Shown here piece after piece: positions 26,877 through 35,509 of a stretch of DNA of 64,000 bases (positions within the stretch are counted from its first letter, which is position 1; every line of letters begins with the position of its first letter). Under the pieces are notes generated by a model, which made no database searches, had not been told where the DNA came from, and saw only the letters and a list, made by a program, of their open reading frames with translations. The stretch lies in the NCBI GenBank assembly GCA_003611805.1, contig RAYM01000031.1:1-64000 (forward strand). The letters run 5' to 3'. Position numbers and translations under genes: made by a program. This DNA is from a bacterium 1xD42-87. Its GTDB lineage: Bacteria > Bacillota > Clostridia > Lachnospirales > Lachnospiraceae.

Positions 26877-27071
26877 ATGAGTGAAATCGACGAGGTAATC
26901 AAAATGCTTGACAATCTGACACAGGACGGAGTCAGTCGTATCAAGGTGGAAACTTCCGGGGAGGTCGCGGAGGGAGAGCGGAAAAAGGCATACCACCACG
27001 GGCGCTGCGACGTGGGCAGCCCTTTTGCCACAGGAAAACTGTTTGACGCGGAGGAGCCGGACTGTGGCTGA
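26877..27071 (+). CDS. 64-aa conserved-looking protein at the end of the heme operon
   Basis: The start ATG 26877 has ACGGAGG 6 bases upstream and lies 23 bases after hemL. The N-terminus (SEIDEVIKMLDNLTQDGVSR) is helical and acidic. The C-terminus has the striking block YHHGRCDVGSPFATG with two histidines and a cysteine that could hold a metal or cofactor, plus a second cysteine two residues from the end. I recognise no family. Position suggests a link to tetrapyrrole or sulfur metabolism, but that is only context. Confidence 0.7.
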   Translation: MSEIDEVIKMLDNLTQDGVSRIKVETSGEVAEGERKKAYHHGRCDVGSPFATGKLFDAEEPDCG

Positions 27072-27139
27072 ATCCGATTTCTTTGCCGAAGGCAAAATTG
27101 GAAGAGAACGGATTTAATAACTATGAAGCCGGAAGCTGA
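27071..27139 (+). terminator. stem-loop after the heme operon
   Basis: TTTGCC-gaa-GGCAAA (27081-27095) sits inside a wider stem AATCCG...CGGATT (about 27071-27114). There is no long T run, so it is a weak candidate for the end of the operon. Confidence 0.35.
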
Positions 27140-27305
27140 CTAGTGCTCCATTTTCCAATTGCATACACTTTTTGCGAAGTCCAGAATTTCCTTATACAAG
27201 GCGTTTGAGGGAGGCGATGCGGTGGCATCGTTGACCGAAAACAACGCAGTAGAAGGGAATGCTGGCAAGCAAAAAAGGATATTTAATTGGTAAATGGAGC
27301 ACTAG
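27140..27305 (+). mobile_element. 166-bp MITE-like element, copy 1
   Basis: The element starts CTAGTGCTCCATTTTCCAAT and ends with the inverse, giving 21-bp terminal inverted repeats with one mismatch. It recurs in inverted orientation at 60305-60470 with only one base different that I can find. It has no open frame. The ends contain CTAG on both sides, which may be part of the element or a target duplication. It separates the heme operon from the chemoreceptor gene. Confidence 0.9.
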
Positions 27306-27338
27306 TTATATTTTGCCACATGGATTTTTTGGAAACGA

Positions 27339-27367
27339 TTGAAATAAAGCGGCAGTTATGCTACAAT
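27339..27367 (+). promoter_or_regulatory. promoter of the chemoreceptor gene
   Basis: TTGAAA (27339-27344), 17 bases, TACAAT (27362-27367). It looks like a vegetative promoter rather than a sigma-D flagellar one. It begins 34 bases after the MITE. Confidence 0.65.
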
Positions 27368-27428
27368 TTTGACATCTACAGGTTTGATGGCATTGGTCAA
27401 AAAAATACATATTAAAGGAGAAACGAGG

Positions 27429-29078
27429 ATGCGGAAAAGTATTAAAATCATGGCAGGAACCCGGGTTGCGGCAGCTTTGCTGGCAGTCATACTCTTTAGC
27501 GTGCTGACAACCCAAAATATCTATAAAATGGAGGATTCCTCAGAAGAAAATATCGCGGTAAACTCCCTTTTGCAGAAGGCGCAGAAGGCGGAGGCGGCTC
27601 ATTACAAGTGGTCCTCCAACTTAAGCAACGCGCTGTACAGCGGTTCGGAGTTTACGGGCAGCACAGACCCGACGGGCTGTGTGCTGGGACAGTGGCTCTA
27701 CGGGGAGGCGGGAACAGATGATCCGGCGATCCTTAATCTGCGGAGCCAGCTGGAACCGCTGCACAAGGAGCTGCACGAGTCAGCCATTTACGTGCTGGAG
27801 CTCTATGCTTCTGACCCGGAGCAGGCGCAGGCGTACTATCAGGAAACCATTATGAGCAATCTTGGCGTTCTGGTGGAGCTTCTGGAACAGGTTGTGGAGC
27901 GCGGCACAGAGCTTAACGAGATCAGCGAGGCGAATATGGAGAAGACGGCGTCTACCATGCACATTGTCACGGGTGTAGGGCTTCTTCTGACGCTGTTCTT
28001 CCTTCTGAGTCTGGTGCTTTATATTATCAAGCGCGTGGTGAAGCCGATTCTGCTTATCACGGCAAAAACCAGCCCTCTGCAGGAAGGACGCATGAAGGTG
28101 GAGCTGAATTACAATGGCAACGATGAGATCGGTGATCTTTCGAGAACGCTGAAAGACTCTATTGATCGGATTAATCAATATATAGAAGATATCAACCGTA
28201 TTATGAGCCAGCTTTCCAGCGGCAATTTTGACGTGTCAGCGTCGGTTCCGTTTATCGGCGATTTTCGTTCCATTTCGGATTCGATAGACAGCTTTACGGC
28301 ATCTCTCTCGTCAGCGATGTCCAACATCAACAATGTGGAGCAGAAGGTGTTCGGGCACGCGCAGAGCCTTTCCGGCAGCTCACAGATGCTTGCACAGGGT
28401 GCAACCGATCAGGCGGCGGCGGTGGAAGAGCTCACTGCCACGACGGAAGATCTGGCGAGAAGCGCGGAGAAAAATATGCAGATGGCGACCGAGATGCGGG
28501 ATAACGCGCGCATGACCGGCGATCAGGTGAATCTGAGCAGCCAGCAGATGGAGCAGCTTGTCAGTGCGATGTCGGATATCAGCAATACGTCGCAGGAGAT
28601 CGAAAACATCATTTCCACGATTGAGAATATCGCTTTCCAGACAAACATTCTTGCGCTGAACGCAGCGGTGGAAGCGAGCCGTGCAGGAGAGGCGGGCAAA
28701 GGCTTTGCAGTTGTAGCGAAGGAAGTGCGCGATCTGGCAGCGAAGTCTGACCAGGCGGCAAAGGCGACAAAGGATCTGATCGAAAATTCCGTGCAGGCAG
28801 CAGGACGGGGCAGCAGGATCGTGGATGAGGTGTCCGAGTCCTTAAAGAGGACGCTTACGCTTGTCACGGAGTCAAACAGCGCCGTGGAGGAGTTTGCCGA
28901 TGCGGTACAGATAGAGGCTACCGCGATTTCACAGGTGTCCGAAGCGCTTGGGCAGATATCCAATGTGGTGCAGACCAATACCGCCAACAGCGAGGAGTCC
29001 GCGGCAGTCAGCGCGGAGTTGTATGAGCAGGTGAACCGGCTGCAGACACAGACGAGCAGATTCAGGCTGAAACATTAA
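27429..29078 (+). CDS. methyl-accepting chemotaxis protein with extracytoplasmic CZB-like zinc domain
   Basis: This 549-aa receptor has a membrane segment at about 10-30, an outside domain to about 178, a second membrane segment at about 178-200, a HAMP domain to about 255 and a long coiled-coil signalling domain with the tip [20 protein letters not shown]. The outside domain matches the chemoreceptor zinc-binding (CZB) pattern: H58, C84 in [12 protein letters not shown]112 and H116 in [13 protein letters not shown] domains are usually cytoplasmic at the C-terminus, so the place is unusual. AAAGGAG lies upstream of ATG 27429. No che genes are near. It probably senses zinc or an oxidant that attacks the zinc-cysteine site. 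Confidence 0.88.
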   Translation: MRKSIKIMAGTRVAAALLAVILFSVLTTQNIYKMEDSSEENIAVNSLLQKAQKAEAAHYKWSSNLSNALYSGSEFTGSTDPTGCVLGQWLYGEAGTDDPAILNLRSQLEPLHKELHESAIYVLELYASDPEQAQAYYQETIMSNLGVLVELLEQVVERGTELNEISEANMEKTASTMHIVTGVGLLLTLFFLLSLVLYIIKRVVKPILLITAKTSPLQEGRMKVELNYNGNDEIGDLSRTLKDSIDRINQYIEDINRIMSQLSSGNFDVSASVPFIGDFRSISDSIDSFTASLSSAMSNINNVEQKVFGHAQSLSGSSQMLAQGATDQAAAVEELTATTEDLARSAEKNMQMATEMRDNARMTGDQVNLSSQQMEQLVSAMSDISNTSQEIENIISTIENIAFQTNILALNAAVEASRAGEAGKGFAVVAKEVRDLAAKSDQAAKATKDLIENSVQAAGRGSRIVDEVSESLKRTLTLVTESNSAVEEFADAVQIEATAISQVSEALGQISNVVQTNTANSEESAAVSAELYEQVNRLQTQTSRFRLKH

Positions 29079-29098
29079 AAGGAACAGGGGAAAGAGAC

Positions 29099-30469
29099 AT
29101 GTCAGAAAAAATGATTCCGTATAAGATATATCTGGAAGAGGAAGAGATGCCGAAACAGTGGTACAATGTCCGGGCAGACATGAAGAATAAGCCTGCGCCG
29201 CTGCTAAATCCCGGCACACTTAAGCCGATCACCTTCGAGGAACTGAGTCAGGTGTTCTGCGACGAGCTGGCGAAACAGGAATTGAACGATACAGATGCCT
29301 ATATCGACATTCCGCAGGAAATTCTGGATTTCTATAAGATGTACCGTCCGTCGCCGCTCGTGCGGGCGTACTGTCTGGAAAAGAAGCTGGATACGCCGGC
29401 GAAGATCTATTATAAGTTTGAGGGAAACAATACGAGCGGCAGCCATAAGCTGAACTCCGCGATTGCGCAGGCATATTACGCGAAGCAGCAGGGACTTAAG
29501 GGCGTGACCACGGAGACGGGAGCCGGTCAGTGGGGAACGGCGCTTTCCATGGCGTGTTCCTACTTTGACCTGGACTGCCATGTCTATATGGTGAAGGTTT
29601 CTTACGAGCAGAAACCGTTCCGCCGTGAAGTGATGCGCACCTATGGTGCGCAGGTGACGCCGTCGCCTTCCGATACGACCAAAGTGGGGCGGAAAATTCT
29701 GGAGGAATTCCCGGGAACGGGCGGCAGTCTCGGCTGCGCCATCTCCGAGGCGGTGGAAGCGGCAGGAGAGAGGGAAGGTTACCGATATGTGCTGGGAAGC
29801 GTGCTTTCACAGGTACTTTTACACCAGTCCATCATCGGTGAGGAGACGAAGGCGGCGCTCAGAAAATATGATATCAAGCCGGATATGATCATCGGCTGTG
29901 CGGGCGGCGGTTCCAATCTGGGCGGTCTGATTTCTCCTTTTGTCGGCGAGAAAATCAGGGGAGAGGCGGACTATCGCATCATAGCGGTGGAGCCCGCGTC
30001 CTGTCCGAGCATGACCAGAGGAAAGTATGTATATGATTTCTGCGATACCGGAAAGGTCTGTCCGCTTGCAAAGATGTATACGTTGGGCAGCGGTTTTATG
30101 CCGGCGCCGAACCACGCGGGAGGCTTACGTTATCACGGTATGAGTTCCGTCGTGTCGCAGCTGTATGACGACAGGCTGATCGAGGCGGTCAGTGTGGAGC
30201 AGACGGCGGTATTTAAGGCGGCGGAGGAGTTCGCGAGAGTGGAAGGCATCCTGCCCGCGCCGGAGAGCGCCCATGCGATCAAAGTGGCAATCGACGAGGC
30301 GATGAAGTGCAGGGAGACGGGCGAGGAAAAAACGATTGTCTTCGGGCTGACCGGCACGGGATATTTTGATATGGTGGCATATGGAAAATTCCACGACGGA
30401 GAGATGTCCGATTATATTCCCACGGATGAGGATCTGGCGAAAGGGTTTGCAGGCCTTCCAACAGTTTAA
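29099..30469 (+). CDS. trpB2: TrpB2-type tryptophan synthase beta chain
   Basis: This 456-aa PLP enzyme makes tryptophan from indole and serine. The PLP lysine is in NTSGSHKLNSAIAQ, the catalytic glutamate in TTETGAGQWGTAL, and the phosphate loop in GCAGGGSNLGG. The length and N-terminal extension (PKQWYNVRADMKNKPAPLLN) mark the TrpB2 branch, which often stands alone without trpA, as here. Stand-alone TrpB2 enzymes may recycle indole. GGAACAGGGGAAAGAG precedes the ATG. A strong terminator follows, so it is a single gene or ends a two-gene unit with the chemoreceptor 20 bases upstream. Confidence 0.94.
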   Translation: MSEKMIPYKIYLEEEEMPKQWYNVRADMKNKPAPLLNPGTLKPITFEELSQVFCDELAKQELNDTDAYIDIPQEILDFYKMYRPSPLVRAYCLEKKLDTPAKIYYKFEGNNTSGSHKLNSAIAQAYYAKQQGLKGVTTETGAGQWGTALSMACSYFDLDCHVYMVKVSYEQKPFRREVMRTYGAQVTPSPSDTTKVGRKILEEFPGTGGSLGCAISEAVEAAGEREGYRYVLGSVLSQVLLHQSIIGEETKAALRKYDIKPDMIIGCAGGGSNLGGLISPFVGEKIRGEADYRIIAVEPASCPSMTRGKYVYDFCDTGKVCPLAKMYTLGSGFMPAPNHAGGLRYHGMSSVVSQLYDDRLIEAVSVEQTAVFKAAEEFARVEGILPAPESAHAIKVAIDEAMKCRETGEEKTIVFGLTGTGYFDMVAYGKFHDGEMSDYIPTDEDLAKGFAGLPTV

Positions 30470-30503
30470 AATACGAAAAGAGAGGCATGGATATTCAAAA
30501 TTT

Positions 30504-30545
30504 ACGAAAGAGAAGATCGCAAGGTCTTCTCTTTCGTCGTTATTT
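30504..30545 (+). terminator. terminator of trpB2
   Basis: ACGAAAGAGAAGA (30504-30516) pairs perfectly with TCTTCTCTTTCGT (30525-30537) around an 8-base loop. The T-rich run after it is short and interrupted. Confidence 0.75.
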
Positions 30546-30620
30546 CCGCGAATAAGCAGAGAAGGAAGGCTTATTTGTGCGGATATTTGAAGACTGCAGC
30601 GGGAGGTGAGACTTGCAAAT

Positions 30621-30640
30621 TGTCACATAAAAATGTGACA
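30621..30640 (+). promoter_or_regulatory. perfect palindrome upstream of the ABC-transporter operon
   Basis: TGTCACAT-aaaa-ATGTGACA is an 8+8 palindrome about 93 bases before the first gene. It has the size and symmetry of a dimeric repressor or activator site. A possible -10 TATACT lies at 30695-30700 with a weak -35. The protein that binds it is unknown. Confidence 0.6.
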
Positions 30641-30732
30641 GATGTCATCTGAGATTCATTACAAAGGACAGGTGTCAGCAGGAAAGAAAACATTTATACT
30701 CGACTTATCAAAAAATAAGGGAGGAAATTGTA

Positions 30733-31794
30733 ATGAAGAAAAAACTTGTAAGCGCTGTTTTATGTACTGCAATGCTGACAACAATCCTCGCAGGCTGCGG
30801 CGGTGGCGGCGAGGCGGCTCCGGCGGCGACTGAGCCTGCGGCGGAGGCTCCGGCGGCAGAGGAAGCTCCCGCAGCGGAGGAAGCTCCCGCGGCGGAGGAA
30901 GCTCCTGCAGCGGAGGCGGAAGCTCCCGCGGCATCTGAGGGCGGCAGACTGATCGGCTACACCTGTATGGACGGCACCAATCCTTTCTTCGTAGCTCTGG
31001 AGGGCGCGATCAAGGAAGTTGTGGAGTCCCACGGTGACACATTGGTTTCCATGGATCCCGCTAACGATTCCAACACACAGATCGACCAGATCGAGGATAT
31101 GATCTCCAGAGACATTGATCTGATCTTTGTGAACCCGGTAGACGCGGACGGCATCATTCCCGCGCTTGATATGCTGAAAGATGCGGATATCCCGATGTTC
31201 GGATTTGATACGCAGGTGGGCGATATGAGCTACCTTGTATCTTACGCAGGTTCCGACAACTACAACGCAGGTTATGTGTGCGGTGAGGATCTGGCAAAGA
31301 AGTGTCCGGATGGCGGCGACATCCTTGTTCTGGATTCCCCGACCATGCAGTCTGTGACAGACAGAACCGACGGATTCCTGAAGGCTCTGGAAGATTCCGG
31401 CGTGACGTTCAACGTAGTTGGGCAGCAGGATGCGCAGGGTAACCAGCAGGTGGGCAATGAGAAGGCGACTGACCTTCTGACGGCTAGTCCGGATGTGGTA
31501 GCGATCTTTGGCGGCAATGACCCTACGGCTCTTGGCGCATATGCAGCAGCGGACGCAGCGGGCGTTACCCCGATGATCTACGGCGTGGATGGTTCTCCTG
31601 ATGTAAAGGCTTTGTTGAAGGACACAATTATGGAAGGCACTGGCGCACAGTCCCCGATCTCCATCGGCAAGACCATCGCTGAGACAGCTTACAAGTGGCT
31701 GGATGGCGAGACCGTAGAGGAGTTCATCCCGATCGAGACATTCCTGATCACAGCGGACAATGTTGATGAGTTCGGAACAGACGGCTGGCAGTAA
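30733..31794 (+). CDS. sugar-type ABC transporter binding lipoprotein (RbsB family)
   Basis: This 353-aa protein has a lipoprotein signal (lipobox LAGC, about residues 18-21) and then a 45-residue tether made of APAAEE repeats. The type I periplasmic-binding fold follows, with GYTCMDGTNPFFVALEGAIK, FVNPVDADGIIPAL, the NDPTALGAYAA block and GVDGSPDVKALL. The family binds sugars such as galactose, ribose or xylose; the ligand cannot be told. GGGAGGAAATTGTA precedes the start. A terminator-like hairpin after it probably lowers expression of the downstream transporter genes relative to this protein. Confidence 0.93.
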   Translation: MKKKLVSAVLCTAMLTTILAGCGGGGEAAPAATEPAAEAPAAEEAPAAEEAPAAEEAPAAEAEAPAASEGGRLIGYTCMDGTNPFFVALEGAIKEVVESHGDTLVSMDPANDSNTQIDQIEDMISRDIDLIFVNPVDADGIIPALDMLKDADIPMFGFDTQVGDMSYLVSYAGSDNYNAGYVCGEDLAKKCPDGGDILVLDSPTMQSVTDRTDGFLKALEDSGVTFNVVGQQDAQGNQQVGNEKATDLLTASPDVVAIFGGNDPTALGAYAAADAAGVTPMIYGVDGSPDVKALLKDTIMEGTGAQSPISIGKTIAETAYKWLDGETVEEFIPIETFLITADNVDEFGTDGWQ

Positions 31795-31825
31795 GCTGAT
31801 AATTCTGTGAGCAGATAGGAAACCG

Positions 31826-31860
31826 AAAGAGTGTCAGTTATGATTGGCTGGCACTCTTTA
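31826..31860 (+). terminator. hairpin between binding-protein and ATPase genes
   Basis: AAAGAGTG (31826-31833) pairs with CACTCTTT (31852-31859). It is the first of two hairpins in the gap and may act as a partial terminator or mRNA stabiliser for the binding-protein message. Confidence 0.6.
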
Positions 31861-31891
31861 TGACTCTAAAGAAAATTGCGGCAGTGTGAAT

Positions 31892-31948
31892 CATTTAAGG
31901 AGAATGCGGAGCATTCTCTGAATCGTCGCTGCGGAGCGACGATTTTTA
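31892..31948 (+). repeat. intergenic hairpin repeat, copy 1
   Basis: The sequence CATTTAAGGAGAATGCGGAG is followed by CATTCTCTGAATCGTCGCT, GCGG and AGCGACGATTTTT. It contains two hairpins; the second (GTCGCT/AGCGAC plus T run) is terminator-like. Related copies lie at 48398-48456 and 57986-58022 (minus), and a diverged one at 42653-42694. Confidence 0.75.
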
Positions 31949-31967
31949 TACGAGGAGGTGATAGAAG

Positions 31968-33452
31968 TTGGGTGAGCAATATTTGCTTGAAATGAAAGGA
32001 ATCAGCAAATCGTTTCCGGGAGTAAAAGCGCTAAGCAATGTAGAGCTGCAGCTTCGCGCGGGAGAGGTGCACGCTCTTCTGGGGGAGAACGGCGCCGGTA
32101 AGTCCACTCTGATAAAAGTTCTCGGCGGTATCTATCATGCGGAGGAGGGAGAAATTCTGATCGAGGGTCAGAAGGTGAATATCGACGGTGTCGTATCTGC
32201 CAGAAACGCCGGCGTTTCTATTGTGCATCAGGAACTGGTGCTTGTCCCTTATATGACGGTTGCCGAGAATATTTTTCTGGGAAGAGAGGCGGGCAGTAAG
32301 TTTAATATCAACCGCAGGCAGATGACGGAGGAGGCGCAGAAACTTCTGGATGCCTATGAGATGCATATCGATGCGGATACGCTTGTGGAGAAACTGACCA
32401 TTGCCCAGCAGCAGATGGTGGAGATTGTGAAAGCAATTTCTTTTAATGCAAGAATACTGGTTATGGATGAGCCTACGTCTTCGATTTCGGACAAAGAGGT
32501 CGGATTTTTGTTTGAGACGATCCGCACGCTGACGAAGAAGGGCGTGGGCATCATCTATATTTCCCATAAAATGAGCGAGCTTGAGGAAATCTGCGACCGC
32601 GTCACGGTTATGCGTGACGGGGAGAGCGTTGGCACGAGAGTCGTAAAGGAGACGAGCAAAGATGATCTGATTGCCATGATGGTAGGTCGTGAGCTGACGA
32701 ACTATTATACGAGAGACTTCCAGAAACCGGGGGAAGTGATACTGAAAGGTGAGCATATCGCGGACGGAAAGATGGTGAAGGACGCCAGCTTTGAGCTGCA
32801 TAAGGGTGAGATCGTCGGTTTCGCCGGTCTGGTGGGCGCGGGGCGCAGCGAGACCATGAAGGCAGTGTTCGGTCTGACATCCAGCATGAAGGGCGAAGTC
32901 TATGTGGAGGGGAAACAGGTACATATCAAATCGCCCGTGGACGCCCTCAAATACGGTATTGCGCTTGTGCCGGAGAGCCGGAAGGAGGAAGGACTTTATC
33001 TCGTGCAGGATGTGCAGTTTAACTCCACGATAGAAGTTCTGGGGCAGTTTATCAGAAACTTCCGTGTGAATTTTAAGAAGGAGGAAGAGATTACACAGAA
33101 ATATATTGATATGATGGCGACCAAGACACCGAGCCAGCAGCAGGTCATCGGTAATCTGTCCGGCGGAAACCAGCAGAAGGTGATGATCGGGCGGTGGCTA
33201 GCCACAGATCCGAAGATTCTGATTCTGGATGAGCCGACCCGCGGTGTCGATGTGGGCGCGAAGGCGGAGATCTATGCGATCATGAATGAGCTGGTGAAGA
33301 AGGGCATGTCGATTATTATGATATCCTCGGAGATGCCCGAGATCATTAATATGAGTGACCGTGTGTATGTGATGAATGACGGTCGTGTGACAGGATGCCT
33401 CAGCCATGAGGACGTAACACAGGAAAAAATCATGCAGTTAGCGGCAAAGTAA
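31968..33452 (+). CDS. sugar-type ABC transporter ATPase (RbsA/MglA family)
   Basis: This 494-aa protein contains two ABC domains in tandem. The first has Walker A GENGAGKSTLIKVLGG and Walker B ILVMDEPTSS. The second has a degenerate Walker A region (GLVGAGRSETMKAVFG), the signature LSGGNQQKVMIGRWL and ILILDEPTRGVDVG. This is typical of monosaccharide importers, where one polypeptide provides both ATPase sites. It starts with TTG at 31968, with GGAGGTG 7 bases upstream; no ATG or GTG is in frame nearby. Confidence 0.95.
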   Translation: MGEQYLLEMKGISKSFPGVKALSNVELQLRAGEVHALLGENGAGKSTLIKVLGGIYHAEEGEILIEGQKVNIDGVVSARNAGVSIVHQELVLVPYMTVAENIFLGREAGSKFNINRRQMTEEAQKLLDAYEMHIDADTLVEKLTIAQQQMVEIVKAISFNARILVMDEPTSSISDKEVGFLFETIRTLTKKGVGIIYISHKMSELEEICDRVTVMRDGESVGTRVVKETSKDDLIAMMVGRELTNYYTRDFQKPGEVILKGEHIADGKMVKDASFELHKGEIVGFAGLVGAGRSETMKAVFGLTSSMKGEVYVEGKQVHIKSPVDALKYGIALVPESRKEEGLYLVQDVQFNSTIEVLGQFIRNFRVNFKKEEEITQKYIDMMATKTPSQQQVIGNLSGGNQQKVMIGRWLATDPKILILDEPTRGVDVGAKAEIYAIMNELVKKGMSIIMISSEMPEIINMSDRVYVMNDGRVTGCLSHEDVTQEKIMQLAAK

Positions 33453-33471
33453 GTGAGGAGGAGGTATCAAC

Positions 33472-34440
33472 ATGGCTAGATTTAAAAACGGAGTTGTCAA
33501 ATATTTCAAAGACAATATCGGTATTATCATTGCCCTGCTGGCAATGTGTGTGTTTCTGATTGTTTTCCCGACTACGAGGTCTACGTTTCTGACCCAGAAA
33601 AATATCTTCAATATTCTGCGCCAGAATGCCTCAAACCTGTTTCTGGCAACAGGAATGACGATGGTCATTATTCTGGGCGGCATCGACCTTTCGGTCGGCT
33701 CTGTCATCGCGCTGTCCGGCTGTGTGGCGGCGGGTTGTGTGGTGCATCTGGGTATGCCGGAAGTCTTTGCTTTTCTCATTGCAATCGGTATCGGTGCGCT
33801 GGTGGGAATGGCGAACGGTCTTGTTATCTGCAAGACAAACATTCCGCCTTTTATCGCCACACTGGCATCCATGAACATCGTCAAGGGTATCGCGCTTGTC
33901 TATACGCAGGGCGCGCCGATCCGCTGTATGACGGACGCTTTCAAGTTCCCGGGCGCGGGTTACGTGGGACCGATTCCGACGCCGGTCATCCTGATGTTGA
34001 TTATCTTTGTGATAGCGATCGTTCTCGTTAACCGCACGCACTTCGGGCGTCATATCTACGCGGTGGGCGGCAATGCGCAGGCGGCAAGATTTTCGGGTAT
34101 CAATGTGAGTAAAGTAAAATTTTGGGTACATACTTTTATCGGGATCATGGCAGGTATCGCGGGCGTGGTTGTGGCTTCCCGCCTGTATTCCGGGCAGCCT
34201 ACGGCGGGCGACGGCGCGGAGATGGATGCCATCGCGGCGGTAGTTGTGGGCGGCACTTCCATGAGCGGCGGTTCCGGACGTCTTGGCGGCACGTTGATCG
34301 GCGTACTGATTATCGGCGTTCTCAACAACGGGCTGAACCTGATGGGTGTGGATTCCAACTGGCAGTATATCGTCAAGGGATTTGTTATCCTGCTCGCGGT
34401 TTATGTGGACTTTATCCGCAACAGGAAAGCCGGCAGATAA
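33472..34440 (+). CDS. sugar-type ABC transporter permease (RbsC family)
   Basis: This 322-aa protein has about eight to ten hydrophobic segments and the family blocks LFLATGMTMVIILGGIDLSV, GALVGMANGLVICK, HIYAVGGNAQAARFSGI and GTSMSGGSGRLGGTLIG. It forms the membrane channel of the importer, probably as a homodimer. It follows the ATPase gene by 19 bases with GAGGAGG upstream. No second permease gene is present in the operon. Confidence 0.94.
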   Translation: MARFKNGVVKYFKDNIGIIIALLAMCVFLIVFPTTRSTFLTQKNIFNILRQNASNLFLATGMTMVIILGGIDLSVGSVIALSGCVAAGCVVHLGMPEVFAFLIAIGIGALVGMANGLVICKTNIPPFIATLASMNIVKGIALVYTQGAPIRCMTDAFKFPGAGYVGPIPTPVILMLIIFVIAIVLVNRTHFGRHIYAVGGNAQAARFSGINVSKVKFWVHTFIGIMAGIAGVVVASRLYSGQPTAGDGAEMDAIAAVVVGGTSMSGGSGRLGGTLIGVLIIGVLNNGLNLMGVDSNWQYIVKGFVILLAVYVDFIRNRKAGR

Positions 34441-34551
34441 AAATATACGCGTATTAAGAAGAGTGAGGGGGCGTTATAGACAGTGTGTATGCTGGCATGC
34501 AGGACTGGATATGACGCCTTCTGACGGGTAAAGGCATGAAGGATTGAAAGA

Positions 34552-35499
34552 ATGAAGCGGTATCTATTGGCAGTAAGCCTGATATTTCTTATAATAATAG
34601 CAGTGATAGGATGTTCTTTTGTGGATCGAACGGAGGCAGTGGACAACCCGCGCATATTCGGCGCCACGTATATGACAAGGAACAATCCTTTCTTCGATGT
34701 GTTAAACGACGCGATCGCGCAGGTTGTGGAGGGAAACGGGGACATTTTGATTTCCAGGGATCCCTGTCAGGATCAGGAGAAGCAGAACGGGCAGATTCTG
34801 GAGATGATCGATGAGGGCATTGAAGTGCTTTTCCTAAACCCGGTGGACTGGGAGCAGGTGCGCCCGGCGTTAATTGCCTGTAAAGAGGCTGGGGTGGTGG
34901 TTATCAATATTGATACGGTAGTGAAAGACAGGGAGTATGTGACTTCGATTATCGAGACGGACAACTATCAGGCGGGCGTGCTGTGCGCGCAGGATATGAT
35001 GGAGCAGGTGGACGAGGCGGAGATTGTTGTGATCGACTGTCCGTGGCAGGCTTCGATCAGCAGTCGGATTCAGGGATTTCTGGATACCATCGATGGGGAT
35101 GACAATTATCGCATCGTCTATACGGGAACCGGTTACGGGGAATTGGAAGTTTCAGCGAAGGTCATGCAGAAGGTACTGTCGGAGGGCGTATCTTTCAATG
35201 TGGTGCTGGGCGGCAATGATCCGTCTGCGCTCGGCGCCCTTGCCACGCTGCAGCAGTATCGGAGGGAGGACGGGGTGCTGATCTACGGCATAGACGGTTC
35301 GCCCGATTTTAAGGCGATGCTGAAGCTGGGCTATGTGACGGGGACAAGCGCGCAGAGCCCGGAAACCATCGGCAGGGTGGCGGCGGAGACCGCTTATAAG
35401 TATTTGGGCGGCGAGAAAGTGCCCGAGTATCTCAGCATTGAGCCTTATATGATTACCGGGGAAAACCTGGATCAGTATGAAGTAAACGGCTGGCAGTAG
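34552..35499 (+). CDS. second RbsB-like binding lipoprotein, likely sensor partner
   Basis: This 315-aa protein has a lipobox (VIGC, about residues 18-21) and the same binding fold as the first binding protein, with GATYMTRNNPFFDVLNDAIA, LGGNDPSALGALATL and GIDGSPDFKAMLKLGY. It lacks the AE-rich tether. It lies directly upstream of a histidine kinase whose own outside loops are short, and is 4 bases from it (10 from the chosen kinase start). The natural reading is that this protein binds the sugar and signals to the kinase rather than feeding the transporter. The ribosome site is weak (AAGGA). Confidence 0.88.
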   Translation: MKRYLLAVSLIFLIIIAVIGCSFVDRTEAVDNPRIFGATYMTRNNPFFDVLNDAIAQVVEGNGDILISRDPCQDQEKQNGQILEMIDEGIEVLFLNPVDWEQVRPALIACKEAGVVVINIDTVVKDREYVTSIIETDNYQAGVLCAQDMMEQVDEAEIVVIDCPWQASISSRIQGFLDTIDGDDNYRIVYTGTGYGELEVSAKVMQKVLSEGVSFNVVLGGNDPSALGALATLQQYRREDGVLIYGIDGSPDFKAMLKLGYVTGTSAQSPETIGRVAAETAYKYLGGEKVPEYLSIEPYMITGENLDQYEVNGWQ

Positions 35500-35509
35500 G
35501 GGAATGGCT

